Source: an uncultured beta proteobacterium (GTDB taxonomy: Bacteria > Pseudomonadota > Gammaproteobacteria > Burkholderiales > Rhodocyclaceae). Taken from it: 10,454 nt of DNA. Positions 1-5,999 of this stretch are shown here, piece after piece (the first letter of the stretch is position 1; the number at the start of each line of letters is the position of its first letter). The translations under genes and the position numbers were made by a program. The notes beneath the pieces were generated by a model that searched no databases, was not told the origin of the DNA, and saw only the letters and a list, made by a program, of their open reading frames with translations. The stretch covers positions 1-10,454 of the forward strand of contig CAIZKA010000299.1 in NCBI GenBank assembly GCA_903933395.1, written 5' to 3'.

Positions 1-308
1 CCGAGCATCACCGCCAGCATGCCGAAAGTGATCAGTTCGCCTTCCTGGACATCGGCCCGCAGTGCGGCGATCTGGAACAGCGCCAGGAACAGCGCCAGCG
101 GCACCACGGCGCGCAACTGCTCGAAGAAACGCACGCTGACATAAGGCGTCAGCAGGCGATGGACGTCGACCAGGCGCAGGCTGCGTGTCCGCGGCCTGCT
201 CCCGGCATCGGCATGCACATCCTTGTAGCTCACGCGCCGCTGCTTGACGCGGACGGCGCTGAGAAACTCGCCGTAACGCAGGCGGCGTGGCGAAACTGTA
301 TCGGTCAT
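1..308 (-). CDS. Partial membrane protein, probably DUF1538 family (5' end only)
   Basis: This leftward reading frame begins at ATG 308-306 and stays open to the window edge, giving the first 102 residues of a longer protein. The N-terminal 65 residues are basic and soluble. They are followed by a hydrophobic segment at about residues 67-84 (VVPLALFLALFQIAAL) and, after an acidic turn, the start of a second one (LITFGMLAVML). The pattern of a 'PYVS.RF.EQLRAVVPLALFLALFQ' stretch resembles DUF1538 membrane proteins as I recall them; this is recognition by eye. The function of the family is not established. No Shine-Dalgarno sequence precedes the ATG, so the start could be elsewhere. It diverges from the Kef-type antiporter gene across an 80-base gap. 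It could instead be another multi-pass membrane family. Confidence 0.5.
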   Translation of the reverse strand, partial: MTDTVSPRRLRYGEFLSAVRVKQRRVSYKDVHADAGSRPRTRSLRLVDVHRLLTPYVSVRFFEQLRAVVPLALFLALFQIAALRADVQEGELITFGMLAVML

Positions 309-338
309 GGAGGATGCTGCCGCAATCGGAGGTGCCGC

Positions 339-344
339 ATTTTA
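339..344 (-). promoter_or_regulatory. Possible -10 element for the leftward gene in the 309-388 gap
   Basis: On the minus strand the hexamer TAAAAT (five of six matches to TATAAT) lies about 30 bases upstream of the leftward ATG at 308. No convincing -35 is visible at the usual distance. The rest of this 80-base divergent gap shows no clear operator or hairpin. Weak single-hexamer evidence. Confidence 0.22.
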
Positions 345-388
345 CCCATGCCGCCCGCCTTGCCGCAGGCCCGCGTTATGATCCTTCC

Positions 389-2107
389 ATGCACTCACAG
401 CTGCTCCCGATTCTCGTCCTGCTCTCGGCAGCCGTCGTCGCCGTCGCGGTGGTCCGCCGTTTCCGCCGGCCGAGCATGCTCGCCTATCTTGCCATCGGCA
501 TGGCGCTGGGCCCGCACGGACTGGCGCTGCTTGCCGAAAGCGCCGAGGTGCAAGGCTTCGCCGCGTTCGGTCTCGTCTTCCTGATGTTCTCCATCGGCCT
601 CGAGTTCAGCCTGAAACGCCTGCAGGCCATGCGCACCCTGGTATTCGGCTTCGGCTTGTCGCAGATGACGCTGACGGCGCTGGGCACCGGTCTGGTGACG
701 GTGCTGGCCTATGGCCAGGACTGGAAAAGCGGCATCGCCGTTGGGCTGGCGGTGGCGATGTCTTCCACCGTGATTGTGGCCAGAATGCTTTCCGACCGTT
801 TTGAGCTGCACTCCCGTTCGGGACGGCAGACCATGGGCGTGCTGCTGTTCCAGGACCTTGCCGTGGCCCCCTGCCTGATCCTCCTGCCGGCGCTGGCCGC
901 CTCGGGCGACGACCTGCTGCGCTCGCTGGCGGTGGCAGCACTGGAGGCCGTGGCCGTCCTGGCACTGCTGATCTGGCTCGGGAAAAGACTGGTGGGGCGC
1001 CTTTTCGATGCCGTGGCACGCGTCCGCTCGAATGAACTGCTGGTACTCACCACGCTGTGGATCGTGGTCGGCCTGTCCTTCCTCACTGCGCAAAGCGGCC
1101 TGTCGCTGGCGCTGGGCGCCTTCGTCGGCGGCATGCTGATTTCGGAGACGGCCTATCGCCACCATGTCGAAGCCGATATCCGGCCCTTCCGCGACATCCT
1201 GCTCGGCCTTTTCTTCGTCACCGTCGGCATGATGCTCGACCTCCAGTACGTGCTGGCCAATGCCCACAAGCTGGCGCTGGCCGTGGCCCTGCTGATCGGC
1301 GGCAAGGCGTTGGTGATGCTGCTCATCACGCGCGCGGCGAAAACGCCGCTGGTCGCCAGCCTGCGCACCGCCGCGCAACTGGCACAGGCCGGCGAGTTCG
1401 GCCTGGTGCTGATCGAACTGGCCCGTCAGTTGCAGCTGGTCAGCGACAGCGTGTTCCAAATCACGCTGTCGGCGATGCTGCTGTCCATGTTCATCGCGCC
1501 CTTCCTGATCGAACGCGCCGCGCGGCTGTCCGGCGACCTGGGACGCGGCGACTGGGCGCACAAAGCCACGGTAATCCACAACATCGCCGTGCATAGCCTT
1601 GATCTGGGGCAGCACGTGGTGATCTGCGGCTACGGGCGCACCGGGCAGCGCATCGCCGAATTTCTCGGCATCGAAGGCATTCCCTTCATTGCCCTCGACG
1701 TCGACCCGCAGCGCATCAGCGAAGCCCGCGCGCAGGGCATCAATGTTGTCTTCGGCAATGCCGACCGGCGCGAAGTGCTGCAGGCGGCCGGCATCAGTCG
1801 CGCGCGCGCCGTGGTCGTCACCTACTCCGATGCACACTCGGCGGAACGCGTGCTGCACATCGTGCGCGGCACCCGGCCGGACATCCCCATCGTGGTGCGC
1901 ACGGCCGACGACAAGGATGTCGCCCGACTCAAGGCCGCGGGCGCGACAGAAGTGATTCCCGAAGTGCTTGAGAGCAGCCTGTTGATCGCCGCCGAAACCC
2001 TGGTACAGGCCGGCATCCCGATGAAGAAGGCCATCCTGCATGTACGTGCCGCGCGGGCCGAGCGCTACGCCTCGCTGCGCGATTACTACGACGCATTGAA
2101 GAAATAG
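389..2107 (+). CDS. KefB/KefC-type monovalent cation:proton antiporter with RCK domain
   Basis: A 572-residue inner-membrane CPA2 transporter expected to exchange K+ (or Na+) for H+. Residues about 5-380 are a string of hydrophobic helices typical of the Na+/H+ exchanger fold, including the family signature LLFQDLAVAP with the ion-site pair Q155-D156. Residues about 408-525 form a TrkA-N/RCK nucleotide-binding domain with the Rossmann motif GYGRTG (G414, G416, G419) and an acidic residue at the end of the second strand (ALDVD). Length is close to KefC, and no TrkA-C domain follows. The start at 389 is preferred because the first membrane helix begins immediately after it; the in-frame ATG at 287 would add 34 residues overlapping the divergent gene start. 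No Shine-Dalgarno is evident. No glutathione-adduct ancillary protein (KefF/KefG) gene is adjacent, so gating by glutathione is uncertain. Confidence 0.92.
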   Translation: MHSQLLPILVLLSAAVVAVAVVRRFRRPSMLAYLAIGMALGPHGLALLAESAEVQGFAAFGLVFLMFSIGLEFSLKRLQAMRTLVFGFGLSQMTLTALGTGLVTVLAYGQDWKSGIAVGLAVAMSSTVIVARMLSDRFELHSRSGRQTMGVLLFQDLAVAPCLILLPALAASGDDLLRSLAVAALEAVAVLALLIWLGKRLVGRLFDAVARVRSNELLVLTTLWIVVGLSFLTAQSGLSLALGAFVGGMLISETAYRHHVEADIRPFRDILLGLFFVTVGMMLDLQYVLANAHKLALAVALLIGGKALVMLLITRAAKTPLVASLRTAAQLAQAGEFGLVLIELARQLQLVSDSVFQITLSAMLLSMFIAPFLIERAARLSGDLGRGDWAHKATVIHNIAVHSLDLGQHVVICGYGRTGQRIAEFLGIEGIPFIALDVDPQRISEARAQGINVVFGNADRREVLQAAGISRARAVVVTYSDAHSAERVLHIVRGTRPDIPIVVRTADDKDVARLKAAGATEVIPEVLESSLLIAAETLVQAGIPMKKAILHVRAARAERYASLRDYYDALKK

Positions 2108-2123
2108 GTCGCCCTCCCGAGGC

Positions 2124-2140
2124 CTTAAGCGTGGGTTAAG
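2124..2140 (+). promoter_or_regulatory. PmrA/QseB-type box upstream of the SHP cytochrome operon
   Basis: CTTAAG (2124-2129), five bases, then GTTAAG (2135-2140): a direct repeat with an 11-base period. This is the architecture of binding sites for PmrA/QseB-class OmpR-family response regulators. A -10-like CATGAT lies at 2151-2156, ten bases downstream, with no good -35, as expected for an activator-dependent promoter. The translation start at 2187 is 46 bases downstream. The box is flanked by the inverted pair GAGGCC (2119-2124) and GGCCTC (2145-2150). The window itself encodes a regulator of this class at 7509. Confidence 0.7.
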
Positions 2141-2176
2141 CGGCGGCCTCCATGATCGGTTCCACACCACATTCAT

Positions 2177-2180
2177 GGAG
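2177..2180 (+). promoter_or_regulatory. Ribosome binding site that fixes the SHP start at 2187
   Basis: GGAG lies six bases before ATG 2187. The alternative in-frame ATG at 2175 would overlap this site and has no such element before it. Starting at 2187 also puts two arginines directly ahead of the signal-peptide hydrophobic core. Confidence 0.6.
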
Positions 2181-2186
2181 ATTCCC

Positions 2187-2567
2187 ATGCGACGCACTCT
2201 CGCCATTGCCGCACTGCTCTTCGCCGCCTCTGCACAAGCCGAAACCCCGCGCGATTTCCTGACGCGCTTCGAAAAGGAGGCCGGGGCCGCCGCGTCGGCC
2301 GAGCGCGGCGCGCGCTTCTTCACCAGCAAACAGGGCGGCGAGTGGAGCTGTGCCTCCTGCCACACCGACAAGCCGACGCAGGCCGGCCGCCACGCCAAGA
2401 CCGACAAGCCCATCACGCCGCTGGCACCCGCAACCAACGCCGAACGCTTTACCGATGCCGCCAAGGTGGACAAGTGGTTCCGCCGCAACTGCAACGACAC
2501 CCTCAACCGCATCTGCAGCGCCCAGGAAAAGGCCGACGTCATGGCCTGGCTGCTGGCCCAGAAATGA
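2187..2567 (+). CDS. shp: SHP-like monoheme cytochrome c (DUF1924), periplasmic
   Basis: A 126-residue exported cytochrome c. Residues 1-18 are a signal peptide (MRRTLAIAALLFAASAQA, cleavage after AQA). One heme is attached at C55-A-S-C58-H59. The C-terminal part carries a conserved-looking WFRRNC stretch with N101 and two cysteines, C102 and C110, then a helix EKADVMAWLL. This matches sphaeroides heme protein (SHP), the DUF1924 family, in which a His/Asn-ligated heme loses the Asn on reduction and binds O2 or other small ligands, and a disulfide sits near the Asn loop. N101 is the natural candidate for the labile ligand, by analogy. It is first in an operon with a diheme cytochrome c and a cytochrome b, the context known for SHP genes. 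The physiological role of SHP is not settled. A PmrA/QseB-type box lies upstream. Confidence 0.85.
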   Translation: MRRTLAIAALLFAASAQAETPRDFLTRFEKEAGAAASAERGARFFTSKQGGEWSCASCHTDKPTQAGRHAKTDKPITPLAPATNAERFTDAAKVDKWFRRNCNDTLNRICSAQEKADVMAWLLAQK

Positions 2568-2578
2568 GGGATGCCGCC

Positions 2579-3043
2579 ATGAAAACCTTAATCGCCCTTC
2601 CCGCCCTGCTCGTTTTTCTGGCGCTGCCCGCCCACGCCGACAACTACAGCGTGCCGAAGAATGCCGCCTTCGAGGAGGAATGCACTTCCTGTCACATGGC
2701 CTTCCCGCCACAAATGCTGCATGCCGACTCCTGGCGCGCCATGATGAACGGCTTGTCGAAACATTTCGGCACCGATGCCAGCCTCGATGAAAAACGCCGT
2801 GCCGCCATCACCGACTTTCTGGTCGCCAATGCCAACGGGCGCAAGACCGGCACCACCCGCGATGCCGCCGGCAATCCGCTGCTGCGCATTACCGAAACGG
2901 CACGCTTCGAAAAGAAGCATAGCGAGATATCCGCCGCGACCTTCAAGCGTGCCTCGATCAAGAGCCCGGCCAACTGCACGGCATGCCACCGCCAAGCCGC
3001 CGCAGGCGACTACAACGAACGCTCGATCAACATTCCCAAGTGA
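2579..3043 (+). CDS. Diheme cytochrome c (DHC family), periplasmic
   Basis: A 154-residue exported cytochrome. MKTLIALPALLVFLALPAHA (1-20) is a signal peptide with an AHA cleavage site. Two heme motifs are present: CTSCH (C35, C38, H39) close to the mature N terminus and CTACH (C133, C136, H137) near the C terminus, separated by about 95 residues. Layout and the motif context 'ECTSCHMAFPPQML....W..MM..L..HFG' match the DHC diheme cytochrome c family, the usual partner encoded beside SHP and thought to pass electrons to it. The start at 2579 is 11 bases after the SHP stop, with GAGGG (2566-2570) about eight bases ahead as a Shine-Dalgarno. An in-frame ATG at 2564 overlapping the SHP stop would add five residues and is less likely given the signal peptide. 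It is expected to link the membrane cytochrome b encoded next with SHP. Confidence 0.87.
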   Translation: MKTLIALPALLVFLALPAHADNYSVPKNAAFEEECTSCHMAFPPQMLHADSWRAMMNGLSKHFGTDASLDEKRRAAITDFLVANANGRKTGTTRDAAGNPLLRITETARFEKKHSEISAATFKRASIKSPANCTACHRQAAAGDYNERSINIPK

Positions 3044-3051
3044 GGATTGCC

Positions 3052-3600
3052 ATGCAAACCGAAGTCAAGCCCATCCGCGTCTGGGACCTGCCGACGCGAC
3101 TCTTTCACTGGTCGCTGGTGGCGAGTTTCGCCATCGCCTTCCTCACCGCGGAGTCAGAAAAATTGCGCGACATCCACGTTGTGGCCGGCTACACCCTGGC
3201 CGGATTGATCGTCTTTCGCCTGCTGTGGGGATTCGTCGGCGGCGGCTATTCGCGCTTCGCAGAGTTCCTGCCGACACCGCATAAGCTGGTCGGCTACATC
3301 AAGTCCCTGCTCAACGGCACGCCGCAACACTATGTCGGCCACAACCCGGCCGGCGCGGTGGCGATCTTCCTGCTGCTCGGCTTCGGCATGGTCGCCGCCG
3401 CCAGCGGCTGGGCCGCCTACGAGGACATGGGCGGAAACTTCATGGAAGAACTGCACGAAGGCGCTTCCAATGGAATGATGGCGATAGTCGCCATTCACAT
3501 TGCCGGCGTCATCGTCAGCAGCTGGTTGCACCAGGAGAATCTCGTACTGGCGATGATCACCGGCTGGAAGAAGATCCGCAGCGGAAATCCGGCTGCTTGA
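3052..3600 (+). CDS. Membrane cytochrome b561-type protein of the SHP operon
   Basis: A 182-residue integral membrane cytochrome b of the b561/Ni-Fe-hydrogenase b-subunit type. The opening IRVWDLPTRLFHWSLVASF is the diagnostic start of this family, with H19 in the first helix. Further candidate heme ligands are H42 (DIHVVAGY) in the second helix and H149/H160 in the last helix; about four transmembrane helices are visible (roughly 19-33, 42-62, 100-122, 141-160). Such proteins usually carry two b hemes and move electrons between quinol and periplasmic cytochromes. Eight bases separate it from the diheme cytochrome stop, with GAGGA overlapping that stop region as ribosome binding site, so the three genes are surely cotranscribed. 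The likely flow is quinol to cytochrome b to DHC to SHP, inferred from context. Confidence 0.87.
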   Translation: MQTEVKPIRVWDLPTRLFHWSLVASFAIAFLTAESEKLRDIHVVAGYTLAGLIVFRLLWGFVGGGYSRFAEFLPTPHKLVGYIKSLLNGTPQHYVGHNPAGAVAIFLLLGFGMVAAASGWAAYEDMGGNFMEELHEGASNGMMAIVAIHIAGVIVSSWLHQENLVLAMITGWKKIRSGNPAA

Positions 3601-3615
3601 GGCGAGTGTCCGGCT

Positions 3616-3635
3616 GCGCCGTCCGCTTACGGCGC
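3616..3635. terminator. GC-rich hairpin between convergent operons
   Basis: GCGCCGT (3616-3622) and ACGGCGC (3629-3635) form a perfect 7-bp stem with a six-base loop, plus one G-U pair. It lies in the 51-base gap between the stops of the rightward cytochrome b (3600) and the leftward TerB-like gene (3652), where a shared bidirectional terminator would be expected. No T-tract follows on either strand, so it is not a canonical intrinsic terminator. Confidence 0.35.
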
Positions 3636-3651
3636 GCCTGCGGCATCCGGT

Positions 3652-4620
3652 TCAGGTTCCGCGCACCATGGCCATGATCTGGCCGGCGTCGAGGCTTCCG
3701 GCGCGCTGCTGCATCTGCGGCAGATACCTGGCCTGCATCTGCTTCGCCGGTTCCAGCAGATTCCGGAAACTTTCCTGCAGCAGCGCAGCGTTCATCTGCC
3801 GCCCGCCGGCGTAGTAGCGCCGCGCCACCTGTCCCAGCGCATAGGTGGTGGCGAAGGAAAAGGCAACACCAGTAGCCGCCCTACCGAACTGCCCGACCAG
3901 ATTGCCGGCGGCCTTGCCCAGCAGGCCGCCGAGCAGCTTGCGACCGAACTGTTCCAGATACTGCGAGGTGAGGCCGACCCCGAGCGTGGCGAGCAACTCG
4001 CGTATGTGCCCCTGGTCGAGTTCGTAACCGTATTCCCTGCCGATGCCGAAGACCATCTTGATCTGCAGCGGAATCACCGCCATCGACGCCCAGGACTGGG
4101 GCAGCAATTCGAGGGCGCCGTTGAGAATGGCGTAATTGAGCACCGAGCGGTCCAGTTCCGCCTCGGAGCTTTTCGTGGTGGCGGCGACCACCGGGCCTGC
4201 CGCTGCAGGCGCCGTTGGCGCAGCGGGCGCGGCGGTGGCAGCGAGTTCCGCCATGTCCTCCGCCTGCCTGTCAAGCGGGGCGGTCACGTTGCTGTCGAGT
4301 TGCAGCAGCGCCGCGAGTCGGGCGAGAAACTGACGTTCCGGCGCCGTCATGTGTCCGTCGGCATCGCAGACGCAGACGGCCATTTCGTAGGCCAGCTGCC
4401 GGTGTTCGGGCTCCGGCAGCAGTGCCACGGCATCCTCCAGCCTGGCGCGCTTTAGCAGTACCTGCTGGTAGAGGGCGGCAAGATCGGGAGCCCCCGGCTC
4501 GCCGCCGAGTGTTTCCGCGAGGCGGCGAATCTGCTCGCGCTCCCGTTCGTCGTTGGCGCCGTCGGCAAAGGCGGCGAGCAGAGCAATGCTGAGGATGGCG
4601 CGTTGCTGGTCGGTATTCAT
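3652..4620 (-). CDS. TerB-like / DUF697-like two-domain protein
   Basis: A 322-residue protein. Residues about 1-110 are helical with two acidic 'ADG' turns (FADGANDERERE at 18-29 and DADGHMTAPERQ at 86-97), as in TerB-like domains; in TerB such acidic clusters bind metal ions. An Ala/Pro-rich linker follows at about 127-148. Residues about 175-270 (PLQIKMVFGIGREYGYEL, then glycine-rich helices ending TTYALGQVARRYY) resemble the DUF697 membrane-associated domain found next to some GTPases. The last 50 residues are helical and Gln-rich. It is the last gene of the leftward redox operon, 42 bases after the octaheme cytochrome stop, with GGAAAG as ribosome binding site. Function unknown; a membrane-associated accessory or stress role is possible. 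Domain calls are by eye. Confidence 0.72.
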   Translation of the reverse strand: MNTDQQRAILSIALLAAFADGANDEREREQIRRLAETLGGEPGAPDLAALYQQVLLKRARLEDAVALLPEPEHRQLAYEMAVCVCDADGHMTAPERQFLARLAALLQLDSNVTAPLDRQAEDMAELAATAAPAAPTAPAAAGPVVAATTKSSEAELDRSVLNYAILNGALELLPQSWASMAVIPLQIKMVFGIGREYGYELDQGHIRELLATLGVGLTSQYLEQFGRKLLGGLLGKAAGNLVGQFGRAATGVAFSFATTYALGQVARRYYAGGRQMNAALLQESFRNLLEPAKQMQARYLPQMQQRAGSLDAGQIMAMVRGT

Positions 4621-4662
4621 GTCGCTTTCCGTGTAGTGGTTCGAATCATGTCGGTGGCCGGA

Positions 4663-5424
4663 TCAATCGTCATGACCCTTGCGGCCCTTGCCGCGATCTC
4701 CGCCGCCGTCCGCCGCCTTGCCGGTGCCTGGGCTGCGGATGTCGTGCTCGTTGGCATTGCGATGGCACTCGACACAATTGTTGAAGTCGCGAATGCCTTC
4801 CTCGATGTGCTTGCGCCGGATGCCCGCCAGCGAATGCTCGTGGCAGCCATAGCAGGTGTAGCGACTGTAGTCGTTGCTCACATGGCAGGTGACGCAGCGG
4901 GTGTTGTGATCGCGGTCGAGCTCGAAATGCTTGTTGTGGTCGAAGCTTGCCGGCAGCCACTTGTCCTGGCTGTGGCACTGCGAGCAATTGCCGCTGATCT
5001 GCTGGTGCAAGGAATCGGCGGGGGACTTGTGGCAGTCCTGACACTGGCCGCGCGCATCCTTTTGCAACAAGGCATGGTCGAAGCGCCCCTGCTGGTAATA
5101 GCGTTTGACCCCCGCGTGATCGGCGTGGCATGCCACGCAGTCCTGGCTGATCAGTTTCTGGTGGAAGGGTGTCGAAGTGAGCGGCTTGGAAACCGGCTGG
5201 CCGGTCGTGGTCAGGCGGCCGACATCGGCCGGCTTGTGGCAGGTGACACAACGCCGGGAGTCCGCGCCCTTGAACGCGGCATGGCAGGCAAAGCAGTCGG
5301 CTTCCAGCTTGCTGTGGCCGGGAATCAGCTTGCCCGGCCCGACCATCAAATGCGGGTAGACGAACGCCAGGACAGCCAGCGCCGCCAGGTTGGCGAAGAG
5401 CACGAACTTGAGGATGCGGTTCAT
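4663..5424 (-). CDS. Membrane-anchored octaheme cytochrome c (eight CXXCH)
   Basis: A 253-residue c-type multiheme cytochrome. Residues about 5-23 are a hydrophobic signal anchor with positive residues ahead of it (MNRILK), so the rest should be periplasmic. Eight CXXCH motifs begin at C44, C59, C96, C128, C147, C177, C191 and C217. Thirteen further histidines lie outside the motifs, enough for bis-His ligation of all eight hemes, and FDH-type spacings recall class III (c3/c7-like) cytochromes. The C-terminal 25 residues are a Gly/Lys/Asp-rich tail, probably disordered. The start at 5424 overlaps the upstream stop as ATGA, implying translational coupling; an in-frame ATG at 5514 lies inside the upstream gene and lacks this signal anchor context. 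It probably accepts electrons from the transmembrane protein encoded just upstream. The terminal acceptor is unknown. Confidence 0.92.
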   Translation of the reverse strand: MNRILKFVLFANLAALAVLAFVYPHLMVGPGKLIPGHSKLEADCFACHAAFKGADSRRCVTCHKPADVGRLTTTGQPVSKPLTSTPFHQKLISQDCVACHADHAGVKRYYQQGRFDHALLQKDARGQCQDCHKSPADSLHQQISGNCSQCHSQDKWLPASFDHNKHFELDRDHNTRCVTCHVSNDYSRYTCYGCHEHSLAGIRRKHIEEGIRDFNNCVECHRNANEHDIRSPGTGKAADGGGDRGKGRKGHDD

Positions 5425-5999
5425 GACCAGCCCCAGAACAGGAAGATGCTGACGATGTGCCCCAGCGCCAGCACGGCAAAGACGATGAAGATCGGGATAT
5501 GCACCTTGCGCCACTTGGCCATGGCGTCGAGCGTCACCGCATCCCAGAACACGGCGCGCTCCACCTCGGCTTTCGACAAACCACGCAATTGGTAATGATC
5601 GCGCTGCCCCAGCACATGCTCGCGCGAACGACCGAGAAGCAACTTGCCGACCATGCCGCTGATCACATTCACGCCCATGGCCACCGTTGCCAGCCAGGGC
5701 AGGATGGCATTGAAGTGGATGCCGGCATGAACCAGCACCATCAGCGAGCCGAGCCAGGTTCCAATCTCATGCAGCGTCAGCAGGGTTTTCGGATTTCCCG
5801 TCGTGATGACTTTGCGCTTCCTCAGCGAATAGACCAGCGAGCCGATGATCAGCAGCGTGCCGGGAATGCCGAGATAGCGGCCGACCCAGACCAGGTTCAG
5901 GCGATGCAGCAGGTAGTCGCCGGCAATGGTGGCGACAGCCAGCATGCCGAGCAGCAGAGTGAAGGGCAACACATGCCGGCGCCAGAGCGAAGATGTCAT
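5421..5999 (-). CDS. Transmembrane protein with two 14-spaced His pairs, predicted diheme cytochrome b
   Basis: A 192-residue membrane protein with about five hydrophobic segments (roughly 11-28, 40-58, 76-96, 98-118, 165-188). Two helices each contain histidines 14 residues apart: H77 and H91 (LTLHEIG...VLVHAGIH, with H95 also close) and H167 and H181 (KVHIPIF...LGHIVS). This is the ligand spacing seen in diheme four-helix-bundle cytochromes b and in the ferric reductase/NADPH oxidase membrane domain, so two stacked b hemes across the membrane are predicted. It begins directly at the base after the stop of the flavoprotein gene and overlaps the octaheme cytochrome gene by four bases, so it most likely carries electrons from the former to the latter. 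Heme content is inferred from the spacing alone; I do not recognise a named family. Confidence 0.75.
   Translation of the reverse strand: MTSSLWRRHVLPFTLLLGMLAVATIAGDYLLHRLNLVWVGRYLGIPGTLLIIGSLVYSLRKRKVITTGNPKTLLTLHEIGTWLGSLMVLVHAGIHFNAILPWLATVAMGVNVISGMVGKLLLGRSREHVLGQRDHYQLRGLSKAEVERAVFWDAVTLDAMAKWRKVHIPIFIVFAVLALGHIVSIFLFWGWS

Noticed and set aside
395..2542. 715-codon open frame on the minus strand opposite the antiporter and SHP genes
   Set aside because: It is antisense to clear family members on the plus strand, is rich in Gln/His/Arg/Ala without domains, and is explained by codon bias in GC-rich genes leaving the opposite frame open.
4603..5595. 330-codon plus-strand open frame opposite the octaheme cytochrome
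   Set aside because: The minus-strand frame carries eight CXXCH motifs and a signal anchor; the plus-strand frame is a hydrophobic shadow with no recognisable domain.
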